From positions 1 to 64,000 of the forward strand of contig JAIWZP010000064.1 in assembly GCA_025201375.1 (NCBI GenBank): 64,000 bases of DNA. Reading direction: 5' to 3'. Position 1 is the first letter of the stretch; every line of letters starts with the position of its first letter. Of the stretch, positions 21,641 to 32,861 are shown in pieces. The notes under the pieces are model-generated. The model was not told the origin of the DNA and did no database searches. It worked only from the letters and a program-made list of their open reading frames with translations. Source of the DNA: Gongronella butleri (Eukaryota; Mucoromycota; Mucoromycetes; Mucorales; Cunninghamellaceae). A program made the position numbers and the translations under genes.

Positions 21641-22138
21641 CGGCAATTATAACAAAAGAAAAAAGGGTGTCGCTCGACAAATTTTGGCAAAACAAGTAAA
21701 GCGATGAAACTGTAAGATGGCGAGTGACTGTGTGATTGTGACCCGAATTGAGGCGCGCGCACGGGGAGATGAATTGGCAATGAGCGGTGTGGGGGCAAAA
21801 AGGACAAAACGTTAAAGAAAAGATTGAGAAAAGCAATAAATAGCAAAAAAAGACAAGGAGAAAAAAAAAGGTTGGCCAGAAAAAAAAAAATTCCCGTGGC
21901 AAGCCCCATCGAGATGAGGATGTGATGGGCAAAAAAAAAAGTCGCTAAGAAGCACGCTCGTCAGATCGCGCATCAAAAAAGAAAGCCGTGGAGTCAACAG
22001 GAAAAGGGAGTTGGCCCATCCAATGCCATTATTTTCAGCCCAGGCTTGGCAAACGTGCAGAAAAAAAAAGGAGGCACAGCAAGCACAGTAACAAGAGTGC
22101 GTCTAAAAAAGTAACGAGTACGCGTGCCGTGTCACCCC

Positions 22139-22186
<48 letters not shown>

Positions 22187-22630
22187 CATGCATGAATTTT
22201 CCTCTTTGAGTCGAATCCGGGCCAGGCAAGGCATGAAACACGTTGCAGAGAGGGGTTTCAAATTCTGGATTGTGGTGAGGGCTGAGGGCAAAGCACATAT
22301 TGGCGGGCATGTTGGCATCGCTTTGCCGGGATTCGGCTGCATTTGCCCTTGATCCCATGAGAAAAACGACGCGTCTTGCAAGAAGAAAAAAAAGGACTAA
22401 CCCCGAATGTACGGGGTGCACTGATAGAGTTGACTCTTGCCACGGACCCTTTTTCCATTGAACCTTAAATTGGCCGTGAGATAAAAAGGAAAAAGCAGCC
22501 TAAAAGATGCATTTTCGTTGTTTTTTTTTTTTTTTTTGATTGTCCTTTTCTTCTGCTTTGACGCTTCCCCTCACACACAACCCCCTCTTTTTTTTTTTTT
22601 TTAAAATCTTTCCCACCCCTTTCTTGCATC
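21641..22630. promoter_or_regulatory. Divergent promoter region between kinase and aminotransferase genes
   Basis: Contains a 39-nt T run (22141-22179) and T-rich tracts up to 22603 just before the aminotransferase start. A minus-strand frame at 22458 (MEKGSVARVNS...) ends at a GTTAGT donor-like site and could be an upstream kinase exon. No other gene is supported. Confidence 0.4.
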
Positions 22631-24032
22631 ATGACACCTTCGTTTGGTAAGGTTCTGCGCAAAGAGTTCTTTCTCAAGGATGGCTATGTGCCTTTGAATC
22701 ACGGGTCATATGGCACATACCCCAAAATACTGCGTGACCGGCACCATCACTACCAGGCACAGGCCGAGGAGAACCCGGATCGCTTTTATCGGCGTGAAAT
22801 GTTCCCTCTGCTGGATGCGAACCGCGCAGCACTCGGCAAACTCATGCATTGCGATGCAAATGATCTCGTCTTTGTCACCAACGCGACGTCTGGCGTCAAT
22901 TCCACGGTGCGCAGCCTCATGACCACGCCCGGCGACCAATTGATCTGCGTAGGATAAGAAAAAGATGGAAAAAAGATAAAAAAAACGCGAAAAAAAAGAC
23001 CGCCGGGCTGAAGCCCGCGCTTATTTTTTTTTTGTTTTTCAGTTCAGCACGGCGTACAATGCGGTGGCCAGCACGCTGGACTATGTGCGCGACACGTACA
23101 AGATCAATGTGATCACGGTGCAGCTTGATTACCCACTTTCGGACGATGATGTGCTTTCCAAATTGTCGGCTGCGATCCAAGAGGCCGATGGGCCGATCAA
23201 GCTGTGTGTGATGGACGCCATCACGTCGGTGCCTGGCGTGCGCTTCCCCTATGAGCGTGCGTGTGCGCTGCTGCGCGAATACGGGATCTTGTCTCTGGTG
23301 GACGCCGCGCACGCCGTGGGGCAAATCCCCATCGACCTGAGCGCATCCGACCCGGACTTTTTCGTGACCAATTGCCACAAGTGGCTGTATACGCCGCGCG
23401 GATGCGCCGTCTTGTACGTGCGCAAGCAAATCCAATACATGATCCACCCGGCGCTTATCAATGCCTCGTACAAGCACCACAACGGGCCCAATGAGAATGT
23501 CTCCTCTTTCCAAGATGAGTACAACTGGCCGGGCACATGTGACTTTAGCTCGTTCCTCTGCGTCGGCGACTGTATGACTCAAAAAAAGGAGGGGGGGCAA
23601 GAAAAACGAAAATTCGGGTGCACGGAGCCTTAACCTCCTTTTTTTTTCCATTTCTCGATCATAGCCCTGGCTTTTATCGAGTCCCTGGGCGGGCTGGACG
23701 CGATTCAGGCGTATTGTCATCGTCTTGCCGTGGAGGGCGGGCAATTGGTGGCGGAAATCCTCGGAACAGAGGTTCTTGAGAATGAAGAGAAATCGCTGAC
23801 GATGAATATGGCCAACGTGCGCCTGCCAATTGCCAAATCGCACCCTCGGTTCTCGGATGTTAAATTAACCGACGTTTTGATTGACAAGATGCTTTATGAC
23901 GAGGACTGCATGGGCTCGCCGTATTTCCACAATGGCCAGTGGTTCGTCCGCCTTAGCGCGCAGGTATACACGGACCTGGATGATTTCAAGGCCATTGGTC
24001 ACGCGCTCAAGCGCGTGTGCGAGTCACTCTGA
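22631..24032 (+). CDS. PLP-dependent aminotransferase class V-fold enzyme (404 aa)
   Basis: Exons 22631-22948, 23043-23571 and 23665-24032, phases agreeing. Fold-type I PLP protein of the class V / isopenicillin-N-epimerase-like group: N-terminal LNHGSYGTYP, cofactor-binding LVDAAHAVGQIP (Asp193, His196) and Schiff-base lysine in TNCHKWLYTPRG (Lys219), then FxxSLGGLD and a C-terminal small domain with WFVRLSAQVYTDLDDF. Relatives act as cysteine desulfhydrase-like, epimerase or hercynylcysteine lyase-type enzymes. The exact substrate cannot be read from the sequence. No mitochondrial presequence is evident, so a cytosolic location is likely. Confidence 0.88.
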
Positions 24033-24200
24033 GAGCCAAGAAAGCAATAAATCGCGCGCAAAAAAAGAAAAAAAAAGTGGAAAGGATGGCAGAGACTTTA
24101 ATACAAATGAGAGAGAGGGGGGGGTGATGAGATTCTATCGAGAAGATTTCTATGTTGATCTATGATGATCTATGGGAAGCAATTGGACAATTGGGCGGCT

Positions 24201-24767
24201 CTATTTCGGTGTGGGTGGCAATGGGAAGAGGCGAGGCGCGTATCTTGACCATCCCCATGCGTGGACCTTGCGAACAAAGGCCGGGGTGATGGCGGTGGTG
24301 ATGGCGAGGCGCACAGGCAGAAGCAATGTCTTGTGGATGCCGTATGAGAGCAAAAACACGGACAAAAGCGACGATTTGCTGCTGAGATCGACTGTTTGCT
24401 GCTCGTTTTCGGTTTCCTTTGGCTTGACCTCCCAGCCGAGTTTCTCCTTGACTTGATCGAGCTTGTCTACCAAGCCTTGCTCGAGGCGCTGCACCTTGTC
24501 GGCGCCGAGCAGCTGAATTGCACCAAAAGTGACGCCCAAGTCGACGGCGCCAATACCCAGATAGACAATGACGCCCGCAGGGCCATATTTCTTAGCCAGC
24601 TGCTTGAGCTTGCCGTCTTGCGACGCCGCCTTGGCCGGTGTGCTGCTACTGCTGCCCGTGGTCGCCGGTGTCGTGGTATCAGGGCGCGACGAATAGGGCC
24701 GTTGGCCAGGTTTTAATAGTGAGCGACGAAACACCGCTTGTGAGAGGCGCAACAGAGGCTGTGACAT
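24201..24767 (-). CDS. DUF1279/FAM210-like mitochondrial inner-membrane protein (188 aa)
   Basis: Single exon. An Arg/Ser-rich N-terminus without acidic residues (MSQPLLRLSQAVFRRSLL) looks like a mitochondrial presequence. It is followed by the DUF1279 block KKYGPAGVIVYLGIGAVDLGVTFGAIQLLGAD (read in parts: KKYGPAGVIVYLGIG, DLGVTFGAIQLLGAD), a charged coil, and a second hydrophobic segment near LLLPVRLAITTAITPAFV. Family members (FAM210A in animals) sit in the mitochondrial membrane and support translation or respiratory function. It is divergent from the NatA gene with 281 bp between starts. The start is the ATG at 24767; the longer frame upstream is low complexity. Confidence 0.85.
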   Translation of the reverse strand: MSQPLLRLSQAVFRRSLLKPGQRPYSSRPDTTTPATTGSSSSTPAKAASQDGKLKQLAKKYGPAGVIVYLGIGAVDLGVTFGAIQLLGADKVQRLEQGLVDKLDQVKEKLGWEVKPKETENEQQTVDLSSKSSLLSVFLLSYGIHKTLLLPVRLAITTAITPAFVRKVHAWGWSRYAPRLFPLPPTPK

Positions 24768-25048
24768 GGTAAGGGAGAGACGGGGTGTATGGACAGGGAA
24801 ACAAAAGAAAGAAAAAAGAAAAGGAAAAAAGCCAGGGCAGCAAAGCTTTTGTGGAATCGCAACGAAGGGGCGGGCCCAAAAAGGCAACTCCGCTGTCAGC
24901 AACCGGAAAAGTCACAAAACGGTCGAGTGAGCCGGAAAAGTCAAAGGGTCGAGTTGGCGGGCGAGGAACAAAAAAAAAAAAAAAAAAGCGACCTCCTTCC
25001 TCTTTTCTCCAATTTTGCCCTTTCTCCCTCTCTTGCTCACTTTTTCAA

Positions 25049-27971
25049 ATGTCTTCTAATCGTGAGTTGCCTCCCAAAGAAACAACCACGTTTCGCAACG
25101 TCCTGGTAAGCGACTGTTTTCCTTTTTCGCGCCCGATCGCCCGCGTCTCACCTTGTTTTTTGGCGTTTTTAGAAAAATTATGAGCTTCGTCAGTACAAAA
25201 AGGGGCTCAAGCTCGCCGACTCCATTCTCAAAAAGTACCCTGACCACGGTGGTAAGCCGGACAAGCGTGTATGCGACCGCTTCAAAGCGAGACGCTGACG
25301 CGTGCCTTCATTTTTCGTAGAAACACTTGCCATGAAGGGTATCTTCCTCAACAACCTGGACAAAAAACAGGAAGGCTACGACTACGTCAAGCGTGGCGTG
25401 CGCAATGACTTGACGTCGCATATCTGTAAGTCAAAAGAATGGGCAATTGGGCGGGGCATTGACACTTTTTTTTTGCAAGGCTGGCACGTGTATGGGTTGA
25501 TGCATCGCGCCGACAAGAACTATGCCGAGGCTGCCAAGTGCTACACGCAAGCACTAAAGTACAACAAGAATGACGTCAACATTATGCGCGACTTTGCCAT
25601 TCTTCAAACGCAGCTGCGTCAATACGATGGCGTCGTGGTATGTTTAAAATCGCCATTGGATGGCGTGAGACGTGTTTGAGAGAGAATGAAAAAAAAGCGA
25701 CGCGTGTTCACTCACGATGGTTTTTTTTTCACTTGTTTTACTAGGAAGCGCGCTCTCAATTGCTGCAGCACCGTCCCACGCATCCACCCTATTGGATTGG
25801 TCTCGCTGTCGCGTACCAGATGGCCGGCAAGCCTGACAAGGCGTTGACCGTGCTAAAGTCGCATGAGGAAGCCATGAAGGTAAAAAAAAAAAAAAAAAAA
25901 AGAAAAAGGGCACGACGCGACGCGACGCGTGAAAAACACGTCTAAATGTCAATTTTTGGTTATTTATGATAGGACACGCCGACGAACTATGAGCAATCGG
26001 AGCTGCGACTGTACCACAACATGCTGATTGAGGAAGCGGGCGACTACCAGGCTGCGCTGGATCACCTTGCGACCATTGAGGCCAAGGTCACGGACAAGCG
26101 CTCGGTCAAGGAGAAACGCGCGCTTTTCCTTGCCAAGCTCGGCAAAGAGGCCGAATCCGAGGCTGTGTACCGCCTGCTCATCAGCGAAAATCCCTATGAC
26201 AGCCGCTACATCAAGCAATTGCTCGCTCTCAAGGGCTTTGATCAAGGTAAAAAAGAGAAAAAAAGGAAAAAAGCGCGCCATGGGCTCATTTTTTTTTTTC
26301 ATTTTTTAGACGCCAAGCGATCGGAGGCGAACCAGCTGCTGGCGGACCTGTTTTCGCAATACCCTCGGTCCAAGGCGATCCAAGATTTGTCGCTGCAATA
26401 TGCGCAGGACGAGTCGTTCAAGGTCAAGGTGGTTGCCAACATCCAAAACGCGCTGCGCCGCGGCGTGCCGTCGTTGTTCAACAGCCTCAAGATGTTTTAT
26501 GGCGATGCCAAAAAGCAGGCGGTCATTGCCGAGCTGATGGACAGCTACGCGACCACTTTGGAAAAGGAAGGCGCGTTCGAGCCTAATGCCGCCAAGGAGC
26601 CGCCCACCGCGCTGCTCTGGTGCTGGTATTATTTGGCTCAACACTTTGACTACCTCAAGGATCACGAAAAGGCCCTGGTCATCATTGACAAGGCCATGGA
26701 TCACTCGCCCACCGTCGTCGAACTCCTCATGACCAAGGGCCGCATCCTCAAGGTATGATAAAGATGGACGAACAAAACGCGCAACACGATGCACTGACCA
26801 TATTTTTTTATTTAAAAAGCACATGGGCAAGGTGCAGGAAGCGTGCGACATGATGGACGAGGCGCGCCAAATGGATTTGCAAGATCGTTTCATTAATTCC
26901 AAGTGCGCAAAGTACATGTTGCGCGCCAATCGCGTCGAGGATGCGGAAAAGACGATTGCCTTGTTCACTCGCGTAAGTGCAATTTCATGGGGAAAGGGGG
27001 CAAATGGGGCAACACTCGATTTTTTAATTTTTTTTCTTACTTTTCTTTTTTTTTCTTATTTTTAGCGCGATGTTGAACCGATCCAAGACATGACGGACAT
27101 GCAATGCCAGTGGTTTATGATGGAGCAAGGATATGCCTTCTTGCGTGAGAAGAACTACGGCAAGGCGCTCAAGCGCTTCCACTCGGTGATCAAATTTTAC
27201 GACGACTTTTTCGAGGATCAATTTGATTTCCACGCGTACTGCCTGGGCAAGTCGACGCTGCGCGCGTACGTGGACATGTTGCGCGCTGAGGACCGCATGC
27301 GCGCGCATCCATTCTACGCAAAGGCTGCCAAGGGAGCTGTTGATGCGTATCTTGCTCTTGCCGACCAGCCCAAGCCCTCGGAGGACCAATTGGCCAATCT
27401 GTCGGCTGCCGAGAAGAAAAAGGCAAAGAGCAAGGCGCGCAAGGCCGAGAACAAGGCTGGCAAGGAGAATGTCGACCCTAATCAACATCCAGTGGAGGAT
27501 GCTGCCGCTTCGACTGCCGCCAATGGCAAGGATGAGCAGCAACAGCAGCCAAAGGAGGGCAAGAAAAAGGTTGACCTCGATCCCAATGGCGACAGCTACC
27601 TCAAGACGGAGCAGCCACTCGAAGAGGCATACAAGATTGTCGCGCCCCTGTTGCTGCTCTCCCCAGACGACATCCACACCCAGACAATGGCCTTTGATAT
27701 CCTTGTTCGCCAGGAAAAGTGGCTCCTTGCCCTCAAGGCCCTCAACAAGCTCGTCACCCTCGACAAGGCTCTCGCAAAGACAAAGCTCGACTACCTCAAG
27801 GAGGCTGGTAAGCATCCCTTTTTTTTTTTCTCGTTTTGCGCGAAAACATGGCTAATCCATCTTTTTTTTTTTTTTTTTTTTTTTTTTCCCCTAGTGGCCA
27901 ATCCTCTGTGTCCCATCGACCCGCGCCTCAAGACCCTAATTGACGCGCAGCTCGGCCGCATTGTAGTTTAA
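25049..27971 (+). CDS. NAA15: N-terminal acetyltransferase A auxiliary subunit, NAA15/NAT1 (740 aa)
   Basis: Ten exons: 25049-25105, 25173-25251, 25321-25425, 25480-25637, 25745-25879, 25973-26246, 26310-26752, 26820-26972, 27066-27807, 27895-27971; every junction keeps phase. Diagnostic NatA blocks are ENYELRQYKKGLKLAD-like in exon 2, HICWHVYGLMHRADKNY across exons 3-4, PPYWIGLAVAY, the ENPYD box and FDFHAYCLGKSTLRAYV. TPR helices run most of the length, with a Lys/Ala-rich linker (AEKKKAKSKARKAE) near residue 580. The protein is the ribosome-binding scaffold for the catalytic NAA10, co-translationally acetylating small N-terminal residues. At 740 residues it is somewhat shorter than yeast Nat1 (about 850). 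Confidence 0.94.
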
Positions 27972-28164
27972 ACCCCCCCTTCCCCCTGTTTTCCCTCTTT
28001 TATTTTTTTGCCGCTTATCATGCCCATCTTCCTTTCCGAAAAAAAAAATGTTCTGTTTAGACCCCCCCTTTCGCCTCCCTCTTCGGATCCACTTCAAAAA
28101 AATCGTAGAGTAAAATATTTTATTGAAGAATCGATGGAATAGGTATGTACAACGAGAGAAAAAC

Positions 28165-29035
28165 TCATGATTTTGTCGAGCCAAAGCCGGCAAAGCCCAT
28201 CATTTTGGCCATAGCGTCCTCGTCGCCGCCCTCGGACGCCTCGGGTTCCTGTGACTTGCGCGCTTCTTCCTTTTTTTGTCGCTTGCGCTCCTTGCGCCGC
28301 GCCTTTTCGTCCTGTTCCTGCTGCTTGAGCTCATCAATGCGTGATTTGAGATCTAAAGAGATAAAAAGAAGCGGAATGAGTACGCGCAGGTTCACGCGGC
28401 ACGACGCATCCATGAGCAATGGTCCTTTTAATTACCATATTCCTTTTGTTTTTCAGGTTCCTCCAACTTTTTGCGCTTGAGCGCGGCAAGGCGATCGCGC
28501 ACGTCACTCATAGACGCTTTCTCGACCTTCATGGCCACGTTTAGCTTGGATTGATCTAAAATAAAGAGAGTTCAGTGTCCCATTTTTTCTTGCATTTGAC
28601 CTATTTTCTTACGCTTTCTTGAATTTTGATGGTCCAAAAAGCCCTTGCTGTCCTTGTAAACCGAGTCGCAAAGCTCGCAATAAAAGCCCGGCTGGCTGCG
28701 TCGCTCGCCAGTGTCCTTGACAATTTCGATCTTGCCGATCTTGTCGTCGAGGTTCAATCTTTGTTCGCGGTGTTTCAGCAGTGACTTTGGTGCCTCGGGC
28801 TCATTTTTGTCCTTTAGCGGCTGCAACCCTCGCTTTTTGCGGTCGGCATTGATTGCCTCGAAGCGCTCGCGCTCCTCTCGTTGTCGAGCTCGCTCCAGGT
28901 ATTCGTCACGGTCCCATTTTCGTCGAAAATCGGTGTCTTTCTATAATAAAAGAGAGAAATGAGCATCCAATGGCTAATTTCATTGAGCAAATGAGGTGTG
29001 CTTACCGCCTTGTTGTCGCCGTAGGCTGATCCCAT
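28165..29035 (-). CDS. SNU23: U4/U6.U5 snRNP zinc-finger protein SNU23/ZMAT2 (221 aa)
   Basis: Four exons: 29035-29006, 28940-28613, 28555-28436, 28352-28165; phases agree. N-terminal RRKWDRDEYLERARQRE motif, then a matrin-type U1-like zinc finger: FYCELCDSVYKDSKGFLDHQNSRKH, the last His completed by splicing. A basic helical C-terminus follows (RLAALKRKKLEEPEK; KARRKERKRQKKEE). This matches human ZMAT2 and yeast Snu23, a tri-snRNP component needed for spliceosome activation. It is divergent from the reductase gene with 218 bp between starts. Confidence 0.92.
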
Positions 29036-29253
29036 CGTCGCAAGGTGAACAAAAAGCAAAGAAAAAAGCAGAAAGCGAAAGAAAAGAGCGCCAAAAGGGT
29101 CTGTCGCAGCTTTATAGATGTGGATCCATAAAAGGCAGTCGGATCTCTTGATTTAAAAAAGTCCGCCCTGATCGTCCCCCTTTTCTTTTTTCTCTTTTTT
29201 CTCTCTTTTCCACCTTTTTTTTTTTTCCTTTTCTCACTTTTTTTTTCAAGCAA

Positions 29254-31713
29254 ATGACTATGGTGGCGGACTCTTATTTGGTGCTGTGGGCCTCTCAGAC
29301 AGGCAATGCCGAGTGGATCGCCAAGAATATTCACACGGAAGCCAAGAAGCGTGGCTACAAGGGCGAGTGCCACCTCATGAACGAGTATGAAAAGGTAAAC
29401 CTTGGAAGCTGCAGAGCTGTCAAATAGAAAAAAGAAGCCTTTGGCTCACATTTTCCTTGGTGTAGAGCGACATTGCGACGGCCGGCGTGGTGATTTTTGT
29501 GGCGTCCAACACGGGCGATGGCGATCCTCCCGACAATGCGCTGAAATTCTGGCGCTTTTTGCGCCGCAACAAGGAAAAGGACTATTTTGCTGGGCGCCAG
29601 ATCACTTGTCTCGGCCTGGGCGACACCAATTACAGCAATTTCAACAACACTGTCAAGCGCATTGAGAAGAAATGCAAGGAGCTTGGTGCCACCGTCTTTT
29701 ACGAAAAGGGTCTGGCCGACGATGCGGAAGGGTAACCGTGGAAAAAAAAAAGAAATTGTTAAAAAAAGGTGCAACATGACTCACTTTTTTTTCTAAATGC
29801 ATCAGGCTTGAAAATGTGGTGGATCCGTGGATTGAGCACCTGTGGACGGCATTGCCCAAGGTGCTTGTGTCTCAGGGCCCCGTGGAGTCGGAGACGGCAG
29901 TGGACAAGTTGGCGGATCTGTTGGACAAGACCTCTATGGCGAGCCACCCGAGCCACGCGGCAGCTGCTGCTGAGCAAAATGGCAAGGAGAGTGTGGCCAA
30001 GCCCGAGCCGTATTCGTTCAAGGGCCGAAAGACGGATTTGCCGTCGGTTGTCGAGCAATACACGCATTTGCCCAACACATTGGTGGCGCAGCACACTTTT
30101 CCCGAGCCTGCGTCGCCCGCGGCGCTTGTGCTTGACTATTCGGGCCTCACCGCGGGTATCAAGCTCACTGGCATCCCAAAGGCATCTGCCGCCAACATCC
30201 AATGGGCCTCGCTCGCAAAATCCATCAACAATGGCTCCAAAAATGACACCATTGTCCCTGATTTTGTCTCTACTCCAACCCCCATTGTCTATGCCCCCGT
30301 CGCCAATGTGCGCTGCCTGACTTCCAAGGACGCGCTCAAGCGCAGCTTGCTCATCGAATTGACCGTCGACAACGATTTGGCCTTTGAACCCGGCGATGCC
30401 TTTGGTGTCATTGCCCCCAATGACGAAAAGCTCGTCCACGCGCTCATCCTGCGTCTCACGGCCAACGCCTCGGACGCCTACACCATGCTGCATCAAATCA
30501 AGGGCGAAGGTATGGAAGAAAGGAAGAAAAAACGAAAAAAAAGAGAGAAAGAGGACTCAATGCCTTTTTTTTTATTTTTAATGGGGATTAGATTTGCCGA
30601 CACACTTGCAAAAGGCTTCGTCGGTGACGCTTGCTGACATTTTGCGTTATGGTGTTGACTTGACGGTTGCGCCGCGCAAGGCGCTGCTGCGGATGCTTGC
30701 CGACCACGCGTCGGACATGGAAGAAAAGACGCGTTTGATGTACTTGTGCAGCAAGCAGGGCCTTGCGCAATTCAATGCGCTGCGCGACCAGTCGCCGACG
30801 CTGCTGGACATCCTTTCTGCCTTCCCCTCGTGTACGCCGCCCGTTTCGCGCCTGCTGGACCTGCTGCCGGCGCATCAGCCTCGCTACTACTCGGTGGCCA
30901 ACTCGCCCATCAGCCATCCGGGCCGCGTCCGCTTCGTTTTCAACATTGTCGAATACACGTCCACCACGGGCGTTGCGCGCCAGGGCGTCGCGACCCCCTG
31001 GCTTGACAAGATCACGGGCCTCGTGGCCGCCAAGGGAGAGCAAAAGAATGGATCGACGCAAGTCGCGCTTGGCGATGTGCGTGTGCCATTGTTTGTGCGT
31101 CCGAGCAATCCATTTGTGCTGCCTGTCGACACCAAGCGGCCTCTGATCATGATCGGGCCCGGCACAGGCATTGCACCCATGCTCGGGTTCGTCCAGCATC
31201 GCCAGGCACAGCGCAATCTGCGCCAAAAGATGGGCGGCCTTGGCCAGCATCCTGCCAGCGACATTGCAAAGGACTTTGGCGCCATCCACGTCTACGATGG
31301 CTGCCGCCACCGCGCAAAGGACTATCTGTTTGAGGATGAATTCAAGCAATTGGTCGACGATGGCACTGTCACGCGTCTGCGTGTCGCCGTCAGCCGCGAG
31401 GACCCCGACAACAAGGCCTATGTCCAGGATCTCATGCGCGAGGACATCCAGCTCCTCACTGACCTCGTCCTCAACCAGGACGCCGCCATCTACGTCTGCG
31501 GCTCCTTTGCCATGGCAAACGACGTCAACAAGGTCTTTGCAGACATCCTCATGCAAAGCAACCCGGTCATCGACGTCGCAAAGGCAAACACCCAACTCAT
31601 GGACTGGATGGCAAATGGCAAATACCTTCGTGATCTGGTAAGAAACGCGACACTTTTTAAAAAAAATCACTCACTCGTTTTTTTTTCCATTTTCCTTTCT
31701 ACAGTGGGCTTAG
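29254..31713 (+). CDS. MTRR: Methionine synthase reductase-like diflavin oxidoreductase (721 aa)
   Basis: Exons 29254-29394, 29466-29731, 29806-30509, 30592-31637 and a 9-bp last exon 31705-31713. Flavodoxin domain: YLVLWASQTGNAEWIA (FMN phosphate loop), VASNTGDGDPPDNA, CLGLGDTNYSNF, ending LENVVDPWIEHLW. Ferredoxin-reductase half: FAD-binding HQPRYYSVANSP and the 'GxGTGIAP' NADPH loop IGPGTGIAPMLGF, then IYVCGSF and the terminal YLRDLWA, with the FAD-shielding Trp near the C-terminus. The GDPPD loop and DPWI block favour MTRR over cytochrome P450 reductase (no N-terminal membrane anchor either). MTRR reactivates cobalamin-dependent methionine synthase. TAH18 or a P450 reductase paralogue is the alternative. 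Confidence 0.8.
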
Positions 31714-31795
31714 ATGACTCTCATAGATGGCCACACATGACACCTTTTGTAGATATTTTAGACCTTATATTAAACGCATCTCTCAGACGACTTCT

Positions 31796-32289
31796 TTATT
31801 CGTTTTTGGGCTTGGATAAGAGCTTGGGGACTACAAGTACATCTAAAAAACGAGAAAAATGGCGAATTGAGCGTGATTTGATTTTTTTTTTTGTTTTTTT
31901 TTGTTTTTACCCGCGAGATAGACCAATGTGCATCCTGTGGTGCATGCCATGAGGAAGCCCAGGCGGCCTGCAGTGGACAAATCGGCAAAAAGCGGGTATG
32001 CCCAATACTCGTTGCGCTGATGCGTGTAGCCGGACCACGCACAATACGCGGCCGCCAGCGCATACATGGCGGCAATGCTGGCCAATTGCACATGCGTGCT
32101 TGCCGCGCCACGGCGGAAGAGCACGAGATCAATGTGCAGCAGCACCGACGGCCACAGATGCAACGCGAGATCAATGGCCATTGGGATGTAAAAAGGGCTA
32201 TCCCGCGCAGGCACGAGGTGCGGCTTGCTCAGCACCATCCACCAATAGAAGCAACTCAGCCCCGTTTCCATCTGCGCCGCGTGTCAAAT

Positions 32290-32324
<35 letters not shown>

Positions 32325-32661
32325 GTCGAGGGGATTCAGTCGGGGAATCGCGCTTTTTTTTCGCATGTCTTACAGCCGTCGCGACATTGATGAGCGTCGT
32401 GCAGGGCAAACCAATCAGCTTGAGGCCAAAGGACGCCATGGTCAGTGTCAGGAGCCACATGGTCACAAACTGCAACACGAGGAGAAAAAAAAAAGGCATT
32501 GGTGAGCTGTGGGCGGTTGTCACGCCATCCATTCTTACCTGGTATTGGCCGCCAAAGCCAATGTCCATAGAAATGGTCTGATGGATGCCAACATAGCCGT
32601 AGATACACACACCGAGTGCGAAAAGAGCAAATGCGTGCTCCATGATTCGCGTGGAAGCCAT
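31796..32661 (-). CDS. FAR-17a/AIG1-like multi-pass membrane hydrolase (208 aa)
   Basis: Four exons: 32661-32539, 32469-32374, 32271-31911, 31842-31796. About five or six hydrophobic segments fill the protein. GGQYQFVTMWLL matches the GG.W.FLT block of AIG1/ADTRP proteins and supplies the catalytic Thr (Thr44). DLALHLWPSVLLHIDLVLF supplies the catalytic His (His111). NEYWAYPLFADL corresponds to the conserved YPF block. Family members are atypical threonine hydrolases that cleave fatty-acid esters of hydroxy fatty acids. Location is probably ER membrane. The gene is convergent with the reductase gene, 82 bp between stops. A long A tract (32291-32320) lies in intron 2. Confidence 0.87.
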
Positions 32662-32861
32662 TTTGACAGAATTTACGACGGAAAAAAAAAAAAAGGCGGC
32701 AGCAGTATTCATTCGGCAGCCCTTTATGTAGGCACTGTACTCCGATGGCCTGCCGCAGCAAGCAAACAAAAAATGTGGCTCATTTGGCGCTTGTTTCACT
32801 TTTAGACAGCGTGCGACCGGTTTGGGTTAGTCTTGAGGGCTCTTTTGGATCCTACGTAGTT

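Noticed and set aside
22917..23843. 308-codon minus frame across the aminotransferase gene
   Set aside because: Exact antisense of PLP-enzyme exons with all active-site motifs on the plus strand.
27024..27815. 263-codon minus frame across the NatA gene
   Set aside because: Antisense shadow of exon 9 caused by codon bias.
30588..31670. 360-codon minus frame across the reductase gene
   Set aside because: Antisense shadow; the plus strand has FAD and NADPH motifs.
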